Shown in pieces: positions 8,029 to 17,589 of a stretch of 57,834 bases of DNA. Under the pieces are notes generated by a model that did no database searches, was not told where the DNA came from, and was given only the letters and a program-made list of their open reading frames with translations. Source of the stretch: Enterobacteriaceae bacterium UBA2655 (GTDB lineage: Bacteria > Pseudomonadota > Gammaproteobacteria > Enterobacterales > Enterobacteriaceae). The stretch lies in assembly GCA_002359495.1 (NCBI GenBank), contig DENB01000060.1:1-57834 (forward strand). Reading direction: 5' to 3'. Made by a program: the position numbers and the translations under genes. Position 1 is the first letter of the stretch. Each line of letters opens with the position of its first letter.

Positions 8029-8097
8029 TCATCGCGCCGTCAGGGTTAACACGACGGCGCCGCCGTCGCGCATGGCCGATGCCGCAAAATCCATCAT
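8029..8097 (-). CDS. Possible 22-residue leader ORF coupled to umuC
   Basis: A 22-codon frame starts at ATG 8097 (or ATG 8094) after a strong ribosome site (TTTGGAGGGACG). It ends in TGA one base before the umuC ATG (TGAgATG). The product reads MMDFAASAMRDGG and onward and matches nothing I know. umuC itself has no good ribosome site apart from the end of this frame, so translational coupling is plausible. It could also be the relic of a longer upstream gene. Confidence 0.4.
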   Translation of the reverse strand: MMDFAASAMRDGGAVVLTLTAR

Positions 8098-8274
8098 CGT
8101 CCCTCCAAATTAAAACGCTATTCAAAAACCGTGTCGCTGGTTTATCTCGTCAAGCAACATCGGGCCGCCAGCCGCGTCGTCGCGCTTGTCAGCCGTGCGA
8201 TAAGGGCTACGCTATTCTATGTAGCCTGCTGTTTCATTAATATTTATCTTATTGATTTTTATAAGAGGTGATCC

Positions 8275-8427
8275 ATGTCCAAACATCGTGGCGGAAAAGA
8301 TGACTTTGCAGAACATCCGGCAAAGGCGCGGGACGAAGTAAAAAAAAGGGGCAAAAAAAGCGGCGGTAATTTCACCAACAATCACAATGTTTCTGTCAAT
8401 GCGGGCCAGAACGGCGGAAGAAAATAG
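8275..8427 (+). CDS. YciG/YmdF-like KGG-motif stress protein
   Basis: 50 residues, very basic and hydrophilic. MSKHRGGKDDFAEHPAKARD lines up with the first repeat of E. coli YmdF/YciG (HRGGSGNFAEDREKASD) and SGGNFTNNHNVSVNAGQNGG with the second (SGGNFKNDPQRASEAGKKGG). The first repeat has lost the usual GKKGG ending. AAGAGGTG lies upstream of the ATG, and CTACGCTATT (8207-8216) resembles a sigma-S -10. The family is linked to stationary phase and stress. It sits between umuD and umuC on the opposite strand. Confidence 0.72.
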   Translation: MSKHRGGKDDFAEHPAKARDEVKKRGKKSGGNFTNNHNVSVNAGQNGGRK

Positions 8428-8508
8428 CGCCCTGCCCGCACCCCATCGGCCAGGCAAAGGAATGCCTCCGCCACACCGCCCGATTTTTCTTTCCGCTTCC
8501 GCTCCTCG

Positions 8509-8928
8509 CTAATTCGTCGCCTTAATCACAAAGTTCACTACGCCAAAAATTTCAAGCTCGTCCTCGCTGTTGATGACGATAGGCGAATAGGCGCTGTTCA
8601 TCGGCACCAGGCTGACGCGGGGATGCAGCTGCAGGCGTTTTACCGTGAATTCGCCCTCAACCGCGGCGATAACGATATTGCCGTGCGTCGCCGTGAGAGA
8701 GCGATCCACCACCAGCATATCGCCGTCGCTGATGCCGGCGTCGATCATGGAATCGCCGCTTACCCTGACAAAATAGGTGGCGCTGGGCCGCTGTATGAGA
8801 AGCTTATTAAGATCGATCTGCTGCTCGATGTAGTCCTGAGCAGGAGAAGGAAAACCGCACGGCACAAGCTCGATAAATAGCGGCAGCGGCAGCGCGGCAA
8901 GGAGTTCTGCTGGTCTGATGAATTCCAT
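8509..8928 (-). CDS. umuD: SOS mutagenesis protein UmuD (self-cleaving)
   Basis: 139 residues, the same length as E. coli UmuD. The RecA-stimulated cleavage site is Cys24-Gly25 (VPCGFPSP), the nucleophile is Ser60 (SGDSM) and the general base is Lys97 (FTVKRL). After cleavage UmuD' pairs with UmuC as Pol V. A perfect LexA box ends 20 bases before the ATG, so SOS induction is expected. umuC lies downstream on the same strand, but an opposing gene intervenes. Confidence 0.96.
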   Translation of the reverse strand: MEFIRPAELLAALPLPLFIELVPCGFPSPAQDYIEQQIDLNKLLIQRPSATYFVRVSGDSMIDAGISDGDMLVVDRSLTATHGNIVIAAVEGEFTVKRLQLHPRVSLVPMNSAYSPIVINSEDELEIFGVVNFVIKATN

Positions 8929-8948
8929 AACAAACGACCTGATTCATA

Positions 8949-8968
8949 TACTGTATATATTTACAGTA
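8949..8968 (-). promoter_or_regulatory. LexA (SOS) box of umuD
   Basis: TACTGTATATATTTACAGTA matches the LexA consensus with both CTGT and ACAG half-sites and an AT-only centre. It lies 20 bases before the umuD ATG, over the promoter. No comparable box is seen in front of umuC. Confidence 0.93.
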
Positions 8969-9144
8969 ATATCAAATACTAATAATGATCAAGCGTAGCG
9001 GCAGGAGAAAATTGTAAAGAGCTTGATAGTAAAGGCAATTTTGTTTGGCGAAAAAAATTATGCGAAATTAACAGCTTACTTAATCGACAATGCCACGCGG
9101 AGAGGTAAAAAGTTGCGCGTCATCGAACCGCAGCGAGCGACAAT

Positions 9145-9178
9145 AAAAAAGCCCCCGAGGCTCAACCCGGGGGCTTTT
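9145..9178 (-). terminator. Terminator of mqo
   Basis: Stem AAAAGCCCCCG / CCCGGGGGCTTTT (on either strand) with T-run flanks, 17 bases after the mqo stop. It is likely active in both directions. Confidence 0.88.
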
Positions 9179-9194
9179 CAATCCGTCAGACTGC

Positions 9195-10849
9195 TTACAG
9201 CGCCATATCGTGCTGATTTTCAGCTGCGGGCTTAGCCTGCTGAGGCTGAGCCTCAGGCGCTTTCTGCTGGTCGTTCGTCTGAATCACCGGCGGTTTGGTC
9301 AGCTGCAGCGTTGACGCCGTTTCATCCCATACCTGCTGAGTCAGCGCCACGTTGCCGTTCAGTTTCTGACCGTAGCTCGGCACGATGGTGCGGATCTTGC
9401 TCTGCCACTCCGGTGAGTTGAACTGCTGCGGGAACAGCTGCTTCATCACGTTGATGGAGATAGGCGCCGCAGTAGACGCGCCCGGAGAAGCGCCCAGCAG
9501 CGCAGCCAGGGTTTTCTGCTGATCGGTAACAATTTCCGTACCCAGCTTAAGCACGCCGCCTTTTTCCGCATCTTTTTTGATGATCTGTACGCGCTGACCC
9601 GCCTGGATCAGTTTCCAGTCTTCTTTACGCGCCGTCGGATAGTACTCTTTCAGCGCGTAGAAGCGGTCTTCATCGCTTAACATCACCTGACCAATCAGGT
9701 ATTTCACCAGATCGAAGTTATCCAGACCGACATCGGTCATCGGAATCACGTTTTTAGTGGTGGTGGTGCTCAACAGATCGAAGAAAGAACCGTTTTTCAG
9801 GAATTTGGTTGAGAAGGTCGCGAAAGGTCCAAACAGCACCACGCGCTTACCGTCGAGGAAGCGGGCGTCCAGGTGCGGGACTGACATTGGCGGAGCGCCC
9901 ACGGAAGCCTGTCCGTATACTTTCTCCGCGTGCTGACGGGCGATTTCCGGGTTTTCCGTCACCAGGAAAGAGCCGCCGACCGGGAAGCCTGCATAGTTAT
10001 CCGCTTCCGGGATGCCGGTTTCCTGCAGCAGCTTCAGCGCGCCGCCACCTGCGCCGATAAAGACATATTTCGCATCAACTGCATGCGCTTTCCCGCTTTT
10101 CACATCGGTAATAGTGACGTGCCAGGAGTTGTCGCTGTTGCGTTTGAAACCGGTGACTTCAGATGAGGTTTCCAGCCTGAAATCTTTATCTTTTTTCAGG
10201 CTGCCGACCAGCTGACGCGTGATCTCGCCGTAGTTGACGTCGGTGCCAACCGGCGTCCAGGTCGCGGCCACTTTCTGCTGCGGATCGCGTCCTTCGATAA
10301 TCAGCGGCGCCCACTGTTTAATCTGGGTCTGATCGGTAGAGAATTTCATGCCCTGGAACAGCGTAGTCTGCTGCAGCGCGGCATAACGTTTGGTCAGGTA
10401 ATCGACGTTTTTGTCGCCCCAGACGAAGCTCATGTGCGGCGTAGAGTTGATAAAGGCGTGCGGATCCTGCAGTACGCCGCGCTTAACCTGGGTAGACCAG
10501 AACTGGCGCGAAATCATGAAGGCTTCGTTGATTTCCAGCGCTTTGCTGACGTCAATCGAACCGTCCGGCGTTCCGGGGTATAGTTTAGCTCCATGTTGGC
10601 GGAGTGGCCGGTTCCGGCGTTATTCCAGCCGTTGGAAGATTCGAGCGCGACGCCGTCCAGCTTTTCGACCATCAGCTGTTTCCAGTCGGGCTGGAGTTCC
10701 TGTAGCAGTGTGCCCAGCGAGGCGCTCATAATGCCGCCGCCAATCAGCAGGACATCGGTTTTTTCAGTGTTGTCTTCAGCATGTGCAAGTGAACTGACAA
10801 GCATTGCGATGAGGGATAAAGCGGGAACGATCTTACTTGCTTGTGACAT
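9195..10849 (-). pseudogene. mqo: Malate:quinone oxidoreductase, interrupted by one frameshift
   Basis: FAD-dependent membrane-associated malate dehydrogenase that passes electrons to quinone. The N-terminal part has a signal-like hydrophobic stretch ([17 protein letters not shown]), the FAD motif [16 protein letters not shown] and [23 protein letters not shown]. The frame then breaks near 10570-10571 and resumes one base off with [20 protein letters not shown] and the rest of the protein through [14 protein letters not shown] single missing base restores the expected TPE-x-PDGS reading. Everything else is intact, so either the mutation is recent or it is a sequencing error. ATG 10849 is the best start; its ribosome site is weak. 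Confidence 0.9.
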
Positions 10850-11052
10850 GTTAGTAATTACTATGAACAATATTTGAAAAAATGAAGGATTATTTTAACT
10901 TATTTGTTAACAAGCTCAAACATTATTTTACTGTAGATCAATCTCTGTAACTAACAGCCACGCTTTCCCATCGGATCCAGTGGAAAACTTTTGCTTTATC
11001 AACCGGTTTGCTAAGAATATCAACAAACTTGTATTCATCAAGCCAACCAGGC

Positions 11053-11781
11053 TTAAAGGGCAACGTCTTGCATTAACAGAGCGCCGTTATCGTTCAGGTA
11101 GTAAAAGCGCACCAGATTGTTATGAGTTATCGGGGCGGTTGATGCGGAAAGCCGATAGCGCCGCTTGCTGTAGGGAGCCGTCATCATATCCGGCTCCTGC
11201 TGCACGGCTTGCGCCTGTTTGCCGTTCAACAAAGAGAGAGAGGTAAAGGAGATGTGCAGAGGCGTTGGGTTTTCACACTCGATAAACCAGCCGTCCTCCT
11301 TATGCAAAAGATGAAACGCGAGCTTACTGACCGCCTCTTCCGGTGTCAGTGACAAACCAGCCGGACGGAAAAAGATTTTCAGTTGCGTGTTCATTACCAG
11401 CCGCAGTCGGGAAACCGCCTCTTTTTCATTTTCTATCTTTTCTGGCGGAATCTCATACAGGTTAAGCCAGAATACCGATTCCCGATCCTGAGGCAGCGGC
11501 GCCTGATTATAGATAATGCGCAGCCCCTGCTTTTCGCCGGGCGCTAAGCGCAGCACAGGGGGCAAGCTGATAAAAGGCGCCGCAGCAGATTCAGGCTCGC
11601 CGGCGCCCTCATCAACCCAGTTTTGCACAATGACCGGATAGGGATTGGTATTCGCGAGCATTACGCTTTTTTCATGCGCTTTAGCGTGATAAATAATACG
11701 CGTCGCCGCCGCCATGACGCCGGCATGGGCCGTCTGCATAAACAGCTGAAAAATTATGCTGATTACCGTTATCAGTCTCAT
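11053..11781 (-). CDS. Second periplasmic fimbrial chaperone (PapD-like)
   Basis: 242 residues with a signal peptide (ending TAHA) and an Ig-like PapD fold. The N-terminal domain has the subunit-binding Arg and Lys region (TRIIYHAKAHEKSVMLAN) and the G1 strand and loop LPQDRESVFWLNLYEIPP, the chaperone signature. It is last in a five-gene fimbrial operon, and its ATG overlaps the adhesin gene's stop by four bases (ATGA). A dedicated second chaperone next to a tip adhesin is known from Stb-type fimbriae. Confidence 0.9.
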   Translation of the reverse strand: MRLITVISIIFQLFMQTAHAGVMAAATRIIYHAKAHEKSVMLANTNPYPVIVQNWVDEGAGEPESAAAPFISLPPVLRLAPGEKQGLRIIYNQAPLPQDRESVFWLNLYEIPPEKIENEKEAVSRLRLVMNTQLKIFFRPAGLSLTPEEAVSKLAFHLLHKEDGWFIECENPTPLHISFTSLSLLNGKQAQAVQQEPDMMTAPYSKRRYRLSASTAPITHNNLVRFYYLNDNGALLMQDVAL

Positions 11782-13130
11782 TGCATTTTTACCAGTACAT
11801 ACGCCGTTGCGCGGACTTTACCCGCTTTCACCGTCTGATTATTTAATTTGCGCAGCGTGGCGATAAAGGTGTAATCGTAATTTGAATAGCCTGCCTGCGA
11901 GCTTCCTGCGAGTTCTGCGCCAAGAAGCACCGGATACCAGCCCGCCTTATTTCCGCCCGGGGTTAACGAAGCCAGCCCCGGCTGGCCGATAAACGTCATC
12001 GGCCTGCCCGGATCCCGGCTGTTTTCAATATAGATGCCTACCCCCTTCGCCATCCCCGGCGAAAAATAGTTGTCGGATACCAGCGCGCTGACTCCGCCGT
12101 TGGCATTAACCAGTCCCAGACTCTGAGCGGCGCTGTAGGCGCCTTCCGATACCTGAAAACCCAGGGCGGTCTGCCTGTCGTTGACGCCTGACATATTCCC
12201 CATCAGGTTGTCGTCGCATTCTACCCGCAGCGTAAAGGGCGCGCTGCTTCCTAAGCCGGCGTTCACATCGGCCACCGACAGCGTCGGCAGCAGAACAAAG
12301 GGCGTGACGCTGCGCGCAACGCAGGTGGGGTTGGAATAGAGCTTATTGCCCTGACGCAGGCCGTAACCGAAACCGTTATCATCCCCCCAAAAACGAAAGT
12401 TTGAGGCGCTATCTTCACCTGGCATGTCATGATTAAACGCAAAAGAGACGTTGCTGTCTCCGGCAAGCTGGATATAAGCATTGGGTTGGGGGCAGGTATA
12501 AACCTGTCCGGCCGCGCTGGCAAACCTTATACCCGAGCCATCACTATTATTATTACCGCAATAATGTGATGCGGCCGACGTGCCGGGTAATGAACTGATA
12601 CGATACAATTCCGCCTGCAGCGGAGGAATATCCTGTAAGCGAATCTGCACCTTAGTGCCGGAGATCGTATAAGAGGTGACAGGCACTTTTTTCCAGTGAC
12701 GCGTTAACGTCACCCCCGCCATGGTTTGCCGTATTCCCACATAGGCGAACCAGGTTGCATAAACGTCGCTGAGTCCGTCGGCGGCGCCGATATCGTAATA
12801 TCCGCCGACCCGATCGTCGCCATTGGTCGCCACCAAAAAATAGATATTCGGTAAATCAGCGCTATCGCACTCCCAGAGCACCGAAGCGCCCGTTGCGCCG
12901 CCGTAGGTATAGTTAGTTGGCGGGACGACAACGCTGGCGAGCATCGAGCCCGGAGGGAAAAAATAGCTGCTGGCGAGATTGATTTTGCCGAAGGGAATAA
13001 TAGCGCTTACGCCATCTTCAGTTTGTGACGCGCCAGTACGCGTGCACCGGCTCCATCCGGGCGTTGCGACAACAAATAAAAGTAAACAGAGGCACAGCCG
13101 GATCAACAACGAGGTCGCTTTATTTTTCAT
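11778..13130 (-). CDS. Fimbrial tip adhesin-like two-domain protein
   Basis: 450 residues with a signal peptide (LLLFVVATPGWS). The large N-terminal part, about residues 28-250, has several cysteines and no pilin motif and is presumably the receptor-binding domain. The C-terminal 200 residues look like a pilin domain (VADVNAGLGSSAPFTLRVEC, then GVGIYIENS, ending YTFIATLRKLNNQTVKAGKVRATAYVLV). Its length and place after the usher are like StbD-type adhesins. AGGAAG precedes the ATG. The ligand cannot be predicted. Confidence 0.82.
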   Translation of the reverse strand: MKNKATSLLIRLCLCLLLFVVATPGWSRCTRTGASQTEDGVSAIIPFGKINLASSYFFPPGSMLASVVVPPTNYTYGGATGASVLWECDSADLPNIYFLVATNGDDRVGGYYDIGAADGLSDVYATWFAYVGIRQTMAGVTLTRHWKKVPVTSYTISGTKVQIRLQDIPPLQAELYRISSLPGTSAASHYCGNNNSDGSGIRFASAAGQVYTCPQPNAYIQLAGDSNVSFAFNHDMPGEDSASNFRFWGDDNGFGYGLRQGNKLYSNPTCVARSVTPFVLLPTLSVADVNAGLGSSAPFTLRVECDDNLMGNMSGVNDRQTALGFQVSEGAYSAAQSLGLVNANGGVSALVSDNYFSPGMAKGVGIYIENSRDPGRPMTFIGQPGLASLTPGGNKAGWYPVLLGAELAGSSQAGYSNYDYTFIATLRKLNNQTVKAGKVRATAYVLVKMQ

Positions 13131-13145
13131 ATCGGTTTCTTCCTG

Positions 13146-15677
13146 TTACCGCGTACACACTGCTGTCAGGCTGATCAGCGCCTGACGCTTTTTCTCTTCT
13201 GAAACGGCATAAGGCAACCGGCACTGCTCCGCAGCCTCCTCTCCCCAGCGAACAGTAAGGACGCCTTTCTGCTTTTCCGTGCGGGTATAAATCTGACCGC
13301 CTTGTCCCGCCATGCCGACTACGCTGCCGTTTTCATTCAGAACCTCAGCGCCGGGCGGAATTAACGTACCGTCGGCCAGACGCGTTTTTATCAACAGCGC
13401 GTTGCCCGTACGAGTGCGAAATACAATTTTTACGCCCGCGCCGGCAACCGGCGCGATTTTCTTTTCACTGTCGATCAGTTCCGCTTCGCCATCCATTCCT
13501 TCTGGGTCCAGCGTGATGCGGTTGTAATGATAAGGCGTAATGGAGGGAAGTAAGGCGTACCCGCTGTCATTAATCGCGATTTGCGGCGAATTAAAAATCC
13601 TGGCGCCTGACGCGCCTTTTGCTTCGACCAGCGCAAACGTCTCGCCGAGATAGGGGCCAAAAGTTACGCCGCCGGCGTGCGCCGCTAAAGCGCCCTGCAC
13701 GCTTCCTGACGTCTGCCAATAGCCTTTTCCCTGAGAGCCGTTAAGTCCCAGCGTCGCCGCAGGCAAACGCGTTTGCAAATTACCGCCGACAGTGGTCTGA
13801 CGATATTTCTGATCGCGCATCACGTTCACACTGTAATTTGTCGTTTGCTCTGTATCGAGCATGCCGGAAAAGGCGCTTTGATATTGGCTGCCGCCCTGCG
13901 AGGAGTGCGTCCAGGAGGTGTTGACGCTCGTTGAACGGGGGCCATTTCCGCCCAGCGGGAAGAGAAATGAAAGAGAGGTCATCGTCTCCATTCTGCCGTA
14001 GTCGTTATGGTTGCCGGAATATTGTCGGGAGACGGATAAATTTATGCTGACGCCATTGCGAAAGCTGTTGCTGTAGCCAGCCTGCAATTGCGTAGTGCGC
14101 GATCCGCCTTGCCGGTAATTCGCAATCGCGCCTGAAATAAAAAAATTTCCATAGTGAGAAAGGCTCTGGCTAAGGGATAAATCAAAACGAGAGCGTTGGC
14201 GGTAGACAAAAGACGCCGCTTCCCCCTTTGTTTGTCCGACTCCCCATTCTTCCGTCAACTCATTGAAATCGCGATAACCGCTGCTGGAGTAACGATAGCC
14301 AGCAAGAGAAACCGTGGTATCGGTAGACTGAAAGGTTTTACTCCAGGAAAGATGCGCCATCCAACCGTTGGCCGTCGATTGATTGCGAAATTTAGCGTGG
14401 GAATAGGTCATGTCCATGCCCATTGCGCCCAGCGTACTGCCGTATACGCCTCCCAGCACGACGGCATGGTAATTATTGGCCATGCGCAGTCCGCTATTGG
14501 TGGTCACCGAATTACTGATCCCGCGTTGCCAGATAAGATCGGCGAAAAAATCTTTATTTTTGCTGTTATTTACTTTGCCGACTTCAACGCTATAACGTGA
14601 AAGTCCGGGCCTCATCGATTCAGGCACGGCCGAAAATGGCACCGTAAAGGTACTGACAGCGCCGTCAGCTTCCGTCACCGTGACTTTAAGGTCGCCGCTA
14701 TAGCTGGTCGGATAGAGGTCATTGATTTCGAATGCGCCCGGAGGCACCGTGGTTTGATAAATTTCTGCGCCGTTCTGCCTCACAGAGACTTTTGCCTGCG
14801 TATTCGCCACGCCTCGGATCAAAGGCGCATAGCCGCGCATAGAGTCCGGCAGCATGCGTTCGTCAGTTGCTAAACGGATACCGTTATAACTAAGCCCGGA
14901 AAAAAAGCGTCCGTTGCTCATCAGCTCTCCCGCTGCAAGCTGACTTTTCATGCCCGGTAAAGGCCGTTGGAAATAACGGCGGATATCGTTCCATTTATTT
15001 CCGTTATAACGATTCCAGTTTAGATTGGATAACTGGCGATATTGCCAGCTGCCCAAATTAATACCGCCGCTAAGCGACACCCATGCTGAATCCAGATTAC
15101 GGCTCCCTTTGCCGCTGTAGGAAACATGATAAAAATTGGTGATGTAATTGATAAAGCCTAACGAATGGCCGCTATCCAGATCTTCAGGATTGACATAGCC
15201 GTAGGGTAAAACATTAAGCAATTTTTGCGGAATAGTCAGGTTTAATCTGAGCTGCGCAATATCGGCATAACTGCTGGCGCCTTGTGCCGCCTGACTGATT
15301 AATAAACAGGCTGAACTCTCTTTCAGTTGCGCAATAAGCTCTGGCTCCATACGCAAACCCGCTTCTTTAAAAATGGCTGAATGCAGGCAGGGCTGGACGG
15401 TTCCATCAGCTTGTTCAGCAAACAAAACATCATAGTTTCCGGTAAACTTACCGTTAGTATAAATATCTAACTGATAGCGTCCAGGAGCGATAGCGTTAGG
15501 CCGGGTTAACCGGGCCAGAGACGTTTGATTAAATCGCCCGCCGCGGAAGAGTTGCGGATCAAAGATATATTCTTCATCAGCGACAGGGCCTTGCGGGGAA
15601 GCATCATTCTCCTTACCGATTGCCCATGCCCCTGTAGTTAACAAAAAATAAGAACATACAATGACGAAGTATTTCAT
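13146..15677 (-). CDS. Outer-membrane fimbrial usher (FimD/PapC family)
   Basis: 843 residues: a signal peptide (FLLTTGAWA), a periplasmic N-terminal domain starting EYIFDPQLFRGG, the beta-barrel with inserted plug (FSGLSYNGIRLATDERMLPDSM, then GYAPLIRGVANTQAKVSV) and two C-terminal periplasmic domains (PPGAEVLNENGSVVGMAGQGGQIY). The motif FFSGLSYNG is characteristic. It threads chaperone-bound subunits to the surface. The gene lies between the first chaperone and the adhesin, 15 bases ahead of the latter, and looks complete. Confidence 0.95.
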   Translation of the reverse strand: MKYFVIVCSYFLLTTGAWAIGKENDASPQGPVADEEYIFDPQLFRGGRFNQTSLARLTRPNAIAPGRYQLDIYTNGKFTGNYDVLFAEQADGTVQPCLHSAIFKEAGLRMEPELIAQLKESSACLLISQAAQGASSYADIAQLRLNLTIPQKLLNVLPYGYVNPEDLDSGHSLGFINYITNFYHVSYSGKGSRNLDSAWVSLSGGINLGSWQYRQLSNLNWNRYNGNKWNDIRRYFQRPLPGMKSQLAAGELMSNGRFFSGLSYNGIRLATDERMLPDSMRGYAPLIRGVANTQAKVSVRQNGAEIYQTTVPPGAFEINDLYPTSYSGDLKVTVTEADGAVSTFTVPFSAVPESMRPGLSRYSVEVGKVNNSKNKDFFADLIWQRGISNSVTTNSGLRMANNYHAVVLGGVYGSTLGAMGMDMTYSHAKFRNQSTANGWMAHLSWSKTFQSTDTTVSLAGYRYSSSGYRDFNELTEEWGVGQTKGEAASFVYRQRSRFDLSLSQSLSHYGNFFISGAIANYRQGGSRTTQLQAGYSNSFRNGVSINLSVSRQYSGNHNDYGRMETMTSLSFLFPLGGNGPRSTSVNTSWTHSSQGGSQYQSAFSGMLDTEQTTNYSVNVMRDQKYRQTTVGGNLQTRLPAATLGLNGSQGKGYWQTSGSVQGALAAHAGGVTFGPYLGETFALVEAKGASGARIFNSPQIAINDSGYALLPSITPYHYNRITLDPEGMDGEAELIDSEKKIAPVAGAGVKIVFRTRTGNALLIKTRLADGTLIPPGAEVLNENGSVVGMAGQGGQIYTRTEKQKGVLTVRWGEEAAEQCRLPYAVSEEKKRQALISLTAVCTR

Positions 15678-15740
15678 TTATCCGGGCCTTATCCTTGGCT
15701 GGCATACATAAAGTTGACTATGTAGAAATAAGGACTCTCG

Positions 15741-16454
15741 CTAGAGGCTCCGTTCTGTCATAACATCATTGCCATAATCATTAACCAGAGTCAGACGTAA
15801 TTTGACTCCGTTCAAACTGGCGATGCTGGCCGACGGTTTCCATATCAATTTTGTTTTAGGCGGAACCATAACTGAATTAGCCAGGGTTATTTTTTTCCCG
15901 CTGACGATGATTTCTGCATTGCGTATCACCGCGTAATAACCACCGGAATTACTGACTTCGACGTTGCCTTCCTTTAAGGTTAAATCAAGATTATTAGCCG
16001 TGTCGTCCGATTTCCCGGCAATCCCGATCGGGCGATAAAAGATTTTCACGCGGTTGGTAATGGCGAAAACTAACTGGTTAGCATCTTTATCTGAGACTTT
16101 CAGCGCGGGCAATTGGGTAAAGCTTAAATAAAACAGAGATTCGCGATCCTGCGGTAAAGAATCGCCTGAATATTTCAAGCGTACCGACTGCCCCATTCCC
16201 GGTTCCATACGAAATATCTGCGGCAGAACGGTAAAGGGAGCCAACTCACCTGGACTACCAGCTTGATTATTTTCGCTCTCGACCTGCGTCTGGATAATAT
16301 AAGGTTGTTTATCCGGATTAGTGAACTGAATGGTTTTCACTTTGATTTGTGAAGGATAAATGATGCGAGTTCCCGTCATCACTACGCTGGCGAGAAGATC
16401 GTTGCTGTAGATAAATGAGAGAAAAATCATCAGGAAATAAATATAAAAGCGCAT
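15741..16454 (-). CDS. First periplasmic fimbrial chaperone (PapD-like)
   Basis: 237 residues from ATG 16454, which follows GGAAG; the ATG at 16469 lacks a ribosome site. A signal peptide (MIFLSFIYSNDLLA) leads into TGTRIIYPSQIKVKTIQFTN and the G1-region signature LPQDRESLFYLSFTQLP, then NRVKIFYRP. It carries pilus subunits to the usher. It is encoded between the major subunit and the usher. GC content is lower than in the chromosomal core. Confidence 0.92.
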   Translation of the reverse strand: MRFYIYFLMIFLSFIYSNDLLASVVMTGTRIIYPSQIKVKTIQFTNPDKQPYIIQTQVESENNQAGSPGELAPFTVLPQIFRMEPGMGQSVRLKYSGDSLPQDRESLFYLSFTQLPALKVSDKDANQLVFAITNRVKIFYRPIGIAGKSDDTANNLDLTLKEGNVEVSNSGGYYAVIRNAEIIVSGKKITLANSVMVPPKTKLIWKPSASIASLNGVKLRLTLVNDYGNDVMTERSL

Positions 16455-16537
16455 CCGCTTCTTCCCCATTATTTTACTGACAGGATTGATTTAGAGAGAA
16501 ATGTTCTGGCTGTATTGCTCCAGCCAGAACAACTTAA

Positions 16538-17095
16538 TCAGAGATAGTTGAGCGTATATTCCGCTACGGAGGTAATTCTGCCGGCTTGCGCCGCCGTAGC
16601 GTTGATTACATAATAGCGAGCACTGAAATCGTAGCTGGTTGAGGTTTCGCCCTGCGGCAGGACAAGGCCCGCCACATCGGTAATGCCGTTAAGTATGATC
16701 GGGTTGCCGCCGGAGCCTGCATCCATAAGCTGAATGCCATAGCCCTTGGCGGCATTGGCGCTGGTATTGCGGTTAGTCAGAACTCCCGTTGAAGCATCGA
16801 CGTCATAACCTAAAAATCGGGTATTGATTCTTTGATCTGCGCTTGAAGGCGCAGTGCAGCCTGTTAGAGAAACAGTAAAAGGCGTTTCGCCCGCTGTCGC
16901 TCCGTTAGCAAAGTTACCAAAATCAGAGCGTTTTACGACGGGCAAAAGCACGACCGAATTAGTTTGCCCGCTAATATTCACAGAACAGGTCTGATCCGTC
17001 ACTTCTCCTTCAAAAGTAACGGCAGGCGCCGCTAAAACAGAGTAAGGCATTGCGGCAATAACTAATCCTGTAAGAAGACGCTTAAACTTCGACAT
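16538..17095 (-). CDS. Major fimbrial subunit (type 1 pilin family)
   Basis: 185 residues with a signal peptide (MSKFKRLLTGLVIAAMPYSVLA) and the pilin fold: VTFEGEVTDQTCSV with the first cysteine, SLTGCTA with its partner, and the penultimate-tyrosine donor end AEYTLNYL. It is exported as a chaperone complex and polymerised by donor-strand exchange. It is first in the operon, after a 494-base AT-rich upstream region, so its promoter most likely lies there. Confidence 0.94.
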   Translation of the reverse strand: MSKFKRLLTGLVIAAMPYSVLAAPAVTFEGEVTDQTCSVNISGQTNSVVLLPVVKRSDFGNFANGATAGETPFTVSLTGCTAPSSADQRINTRFLGYDVDASTGVLTNRNTSANAAKGYGIQLMDAGSGGNPIILNGITDVAGLVLPQGETSTSYDFSARYYVINATAAQAGRITSVAEYTLNYL

Positions 17096-17589
17096 AAAAA
17101 ATATCCTTATTTAAAAACAATAAAATTTACTGACGTTTTTTCCAAAAAACGCATTACGTACAACTGCATTTTTAAAAATAGCAAAACAGGAACTTGATTT
17201 TATGCTTAAATTATTATCAAATAATCTTAATGAATTGAGGTTTGTTAAACACTTTCTATTTAAAAAAATCCAAAATAAATAAAATTTCTTCTAATTGTCT
17301 TACTGAATTTATGTCAAAGCTTTCTAATCAGAAACCCTCTGCTTCGCAATTTTGCTCAATCCGACAAGCCATTCTGGGAGTTTTATCGGACTTTCTACAA
17401 GTATTTTCCGGCGGCGCGTCGTTTGTTAAGCTTTGTGTCCTTAGCGCTGGGCTGGTCGTCTGCTTCTCTGTCATTAATAAATGATAACCCTGCATATCTT
17501 GACTTAATAACTGAAAAAGCAACTATAGTAAACAATTCGAGAACGATATCTTAACTTAAAACGAAACCGCACATTGAAAAGAGGTTTAT
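17096..17589. other. AT-rich intergenic region upstream of the fimbrial operon
   Basis: About 490 bases of low-GC sequence between the divergent pilin gene and the GrlR-like gene. It must hold both promoters. I see no convincing gene: open frames at 17242-17484 (+) and 17328-17522 (-) lack ribosome sites and known motifs. No fim-switch-like inverted repeat was recognised by eye, so phase variation is neither supported nor excluded. Confidence 0.6.

Noticed and set aside
9023..9235. Open frame between umuD and mqo
   Set aside because: It runs through the mqo terminator and into the mqo 3' end, with no ribosome site and no motif.
17328..17522. Open frame upstream of the fimbrial operon, considered as a small regulator
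   Set aside because: No ribosome site, no helix-turn-helix and low-complexity composition.
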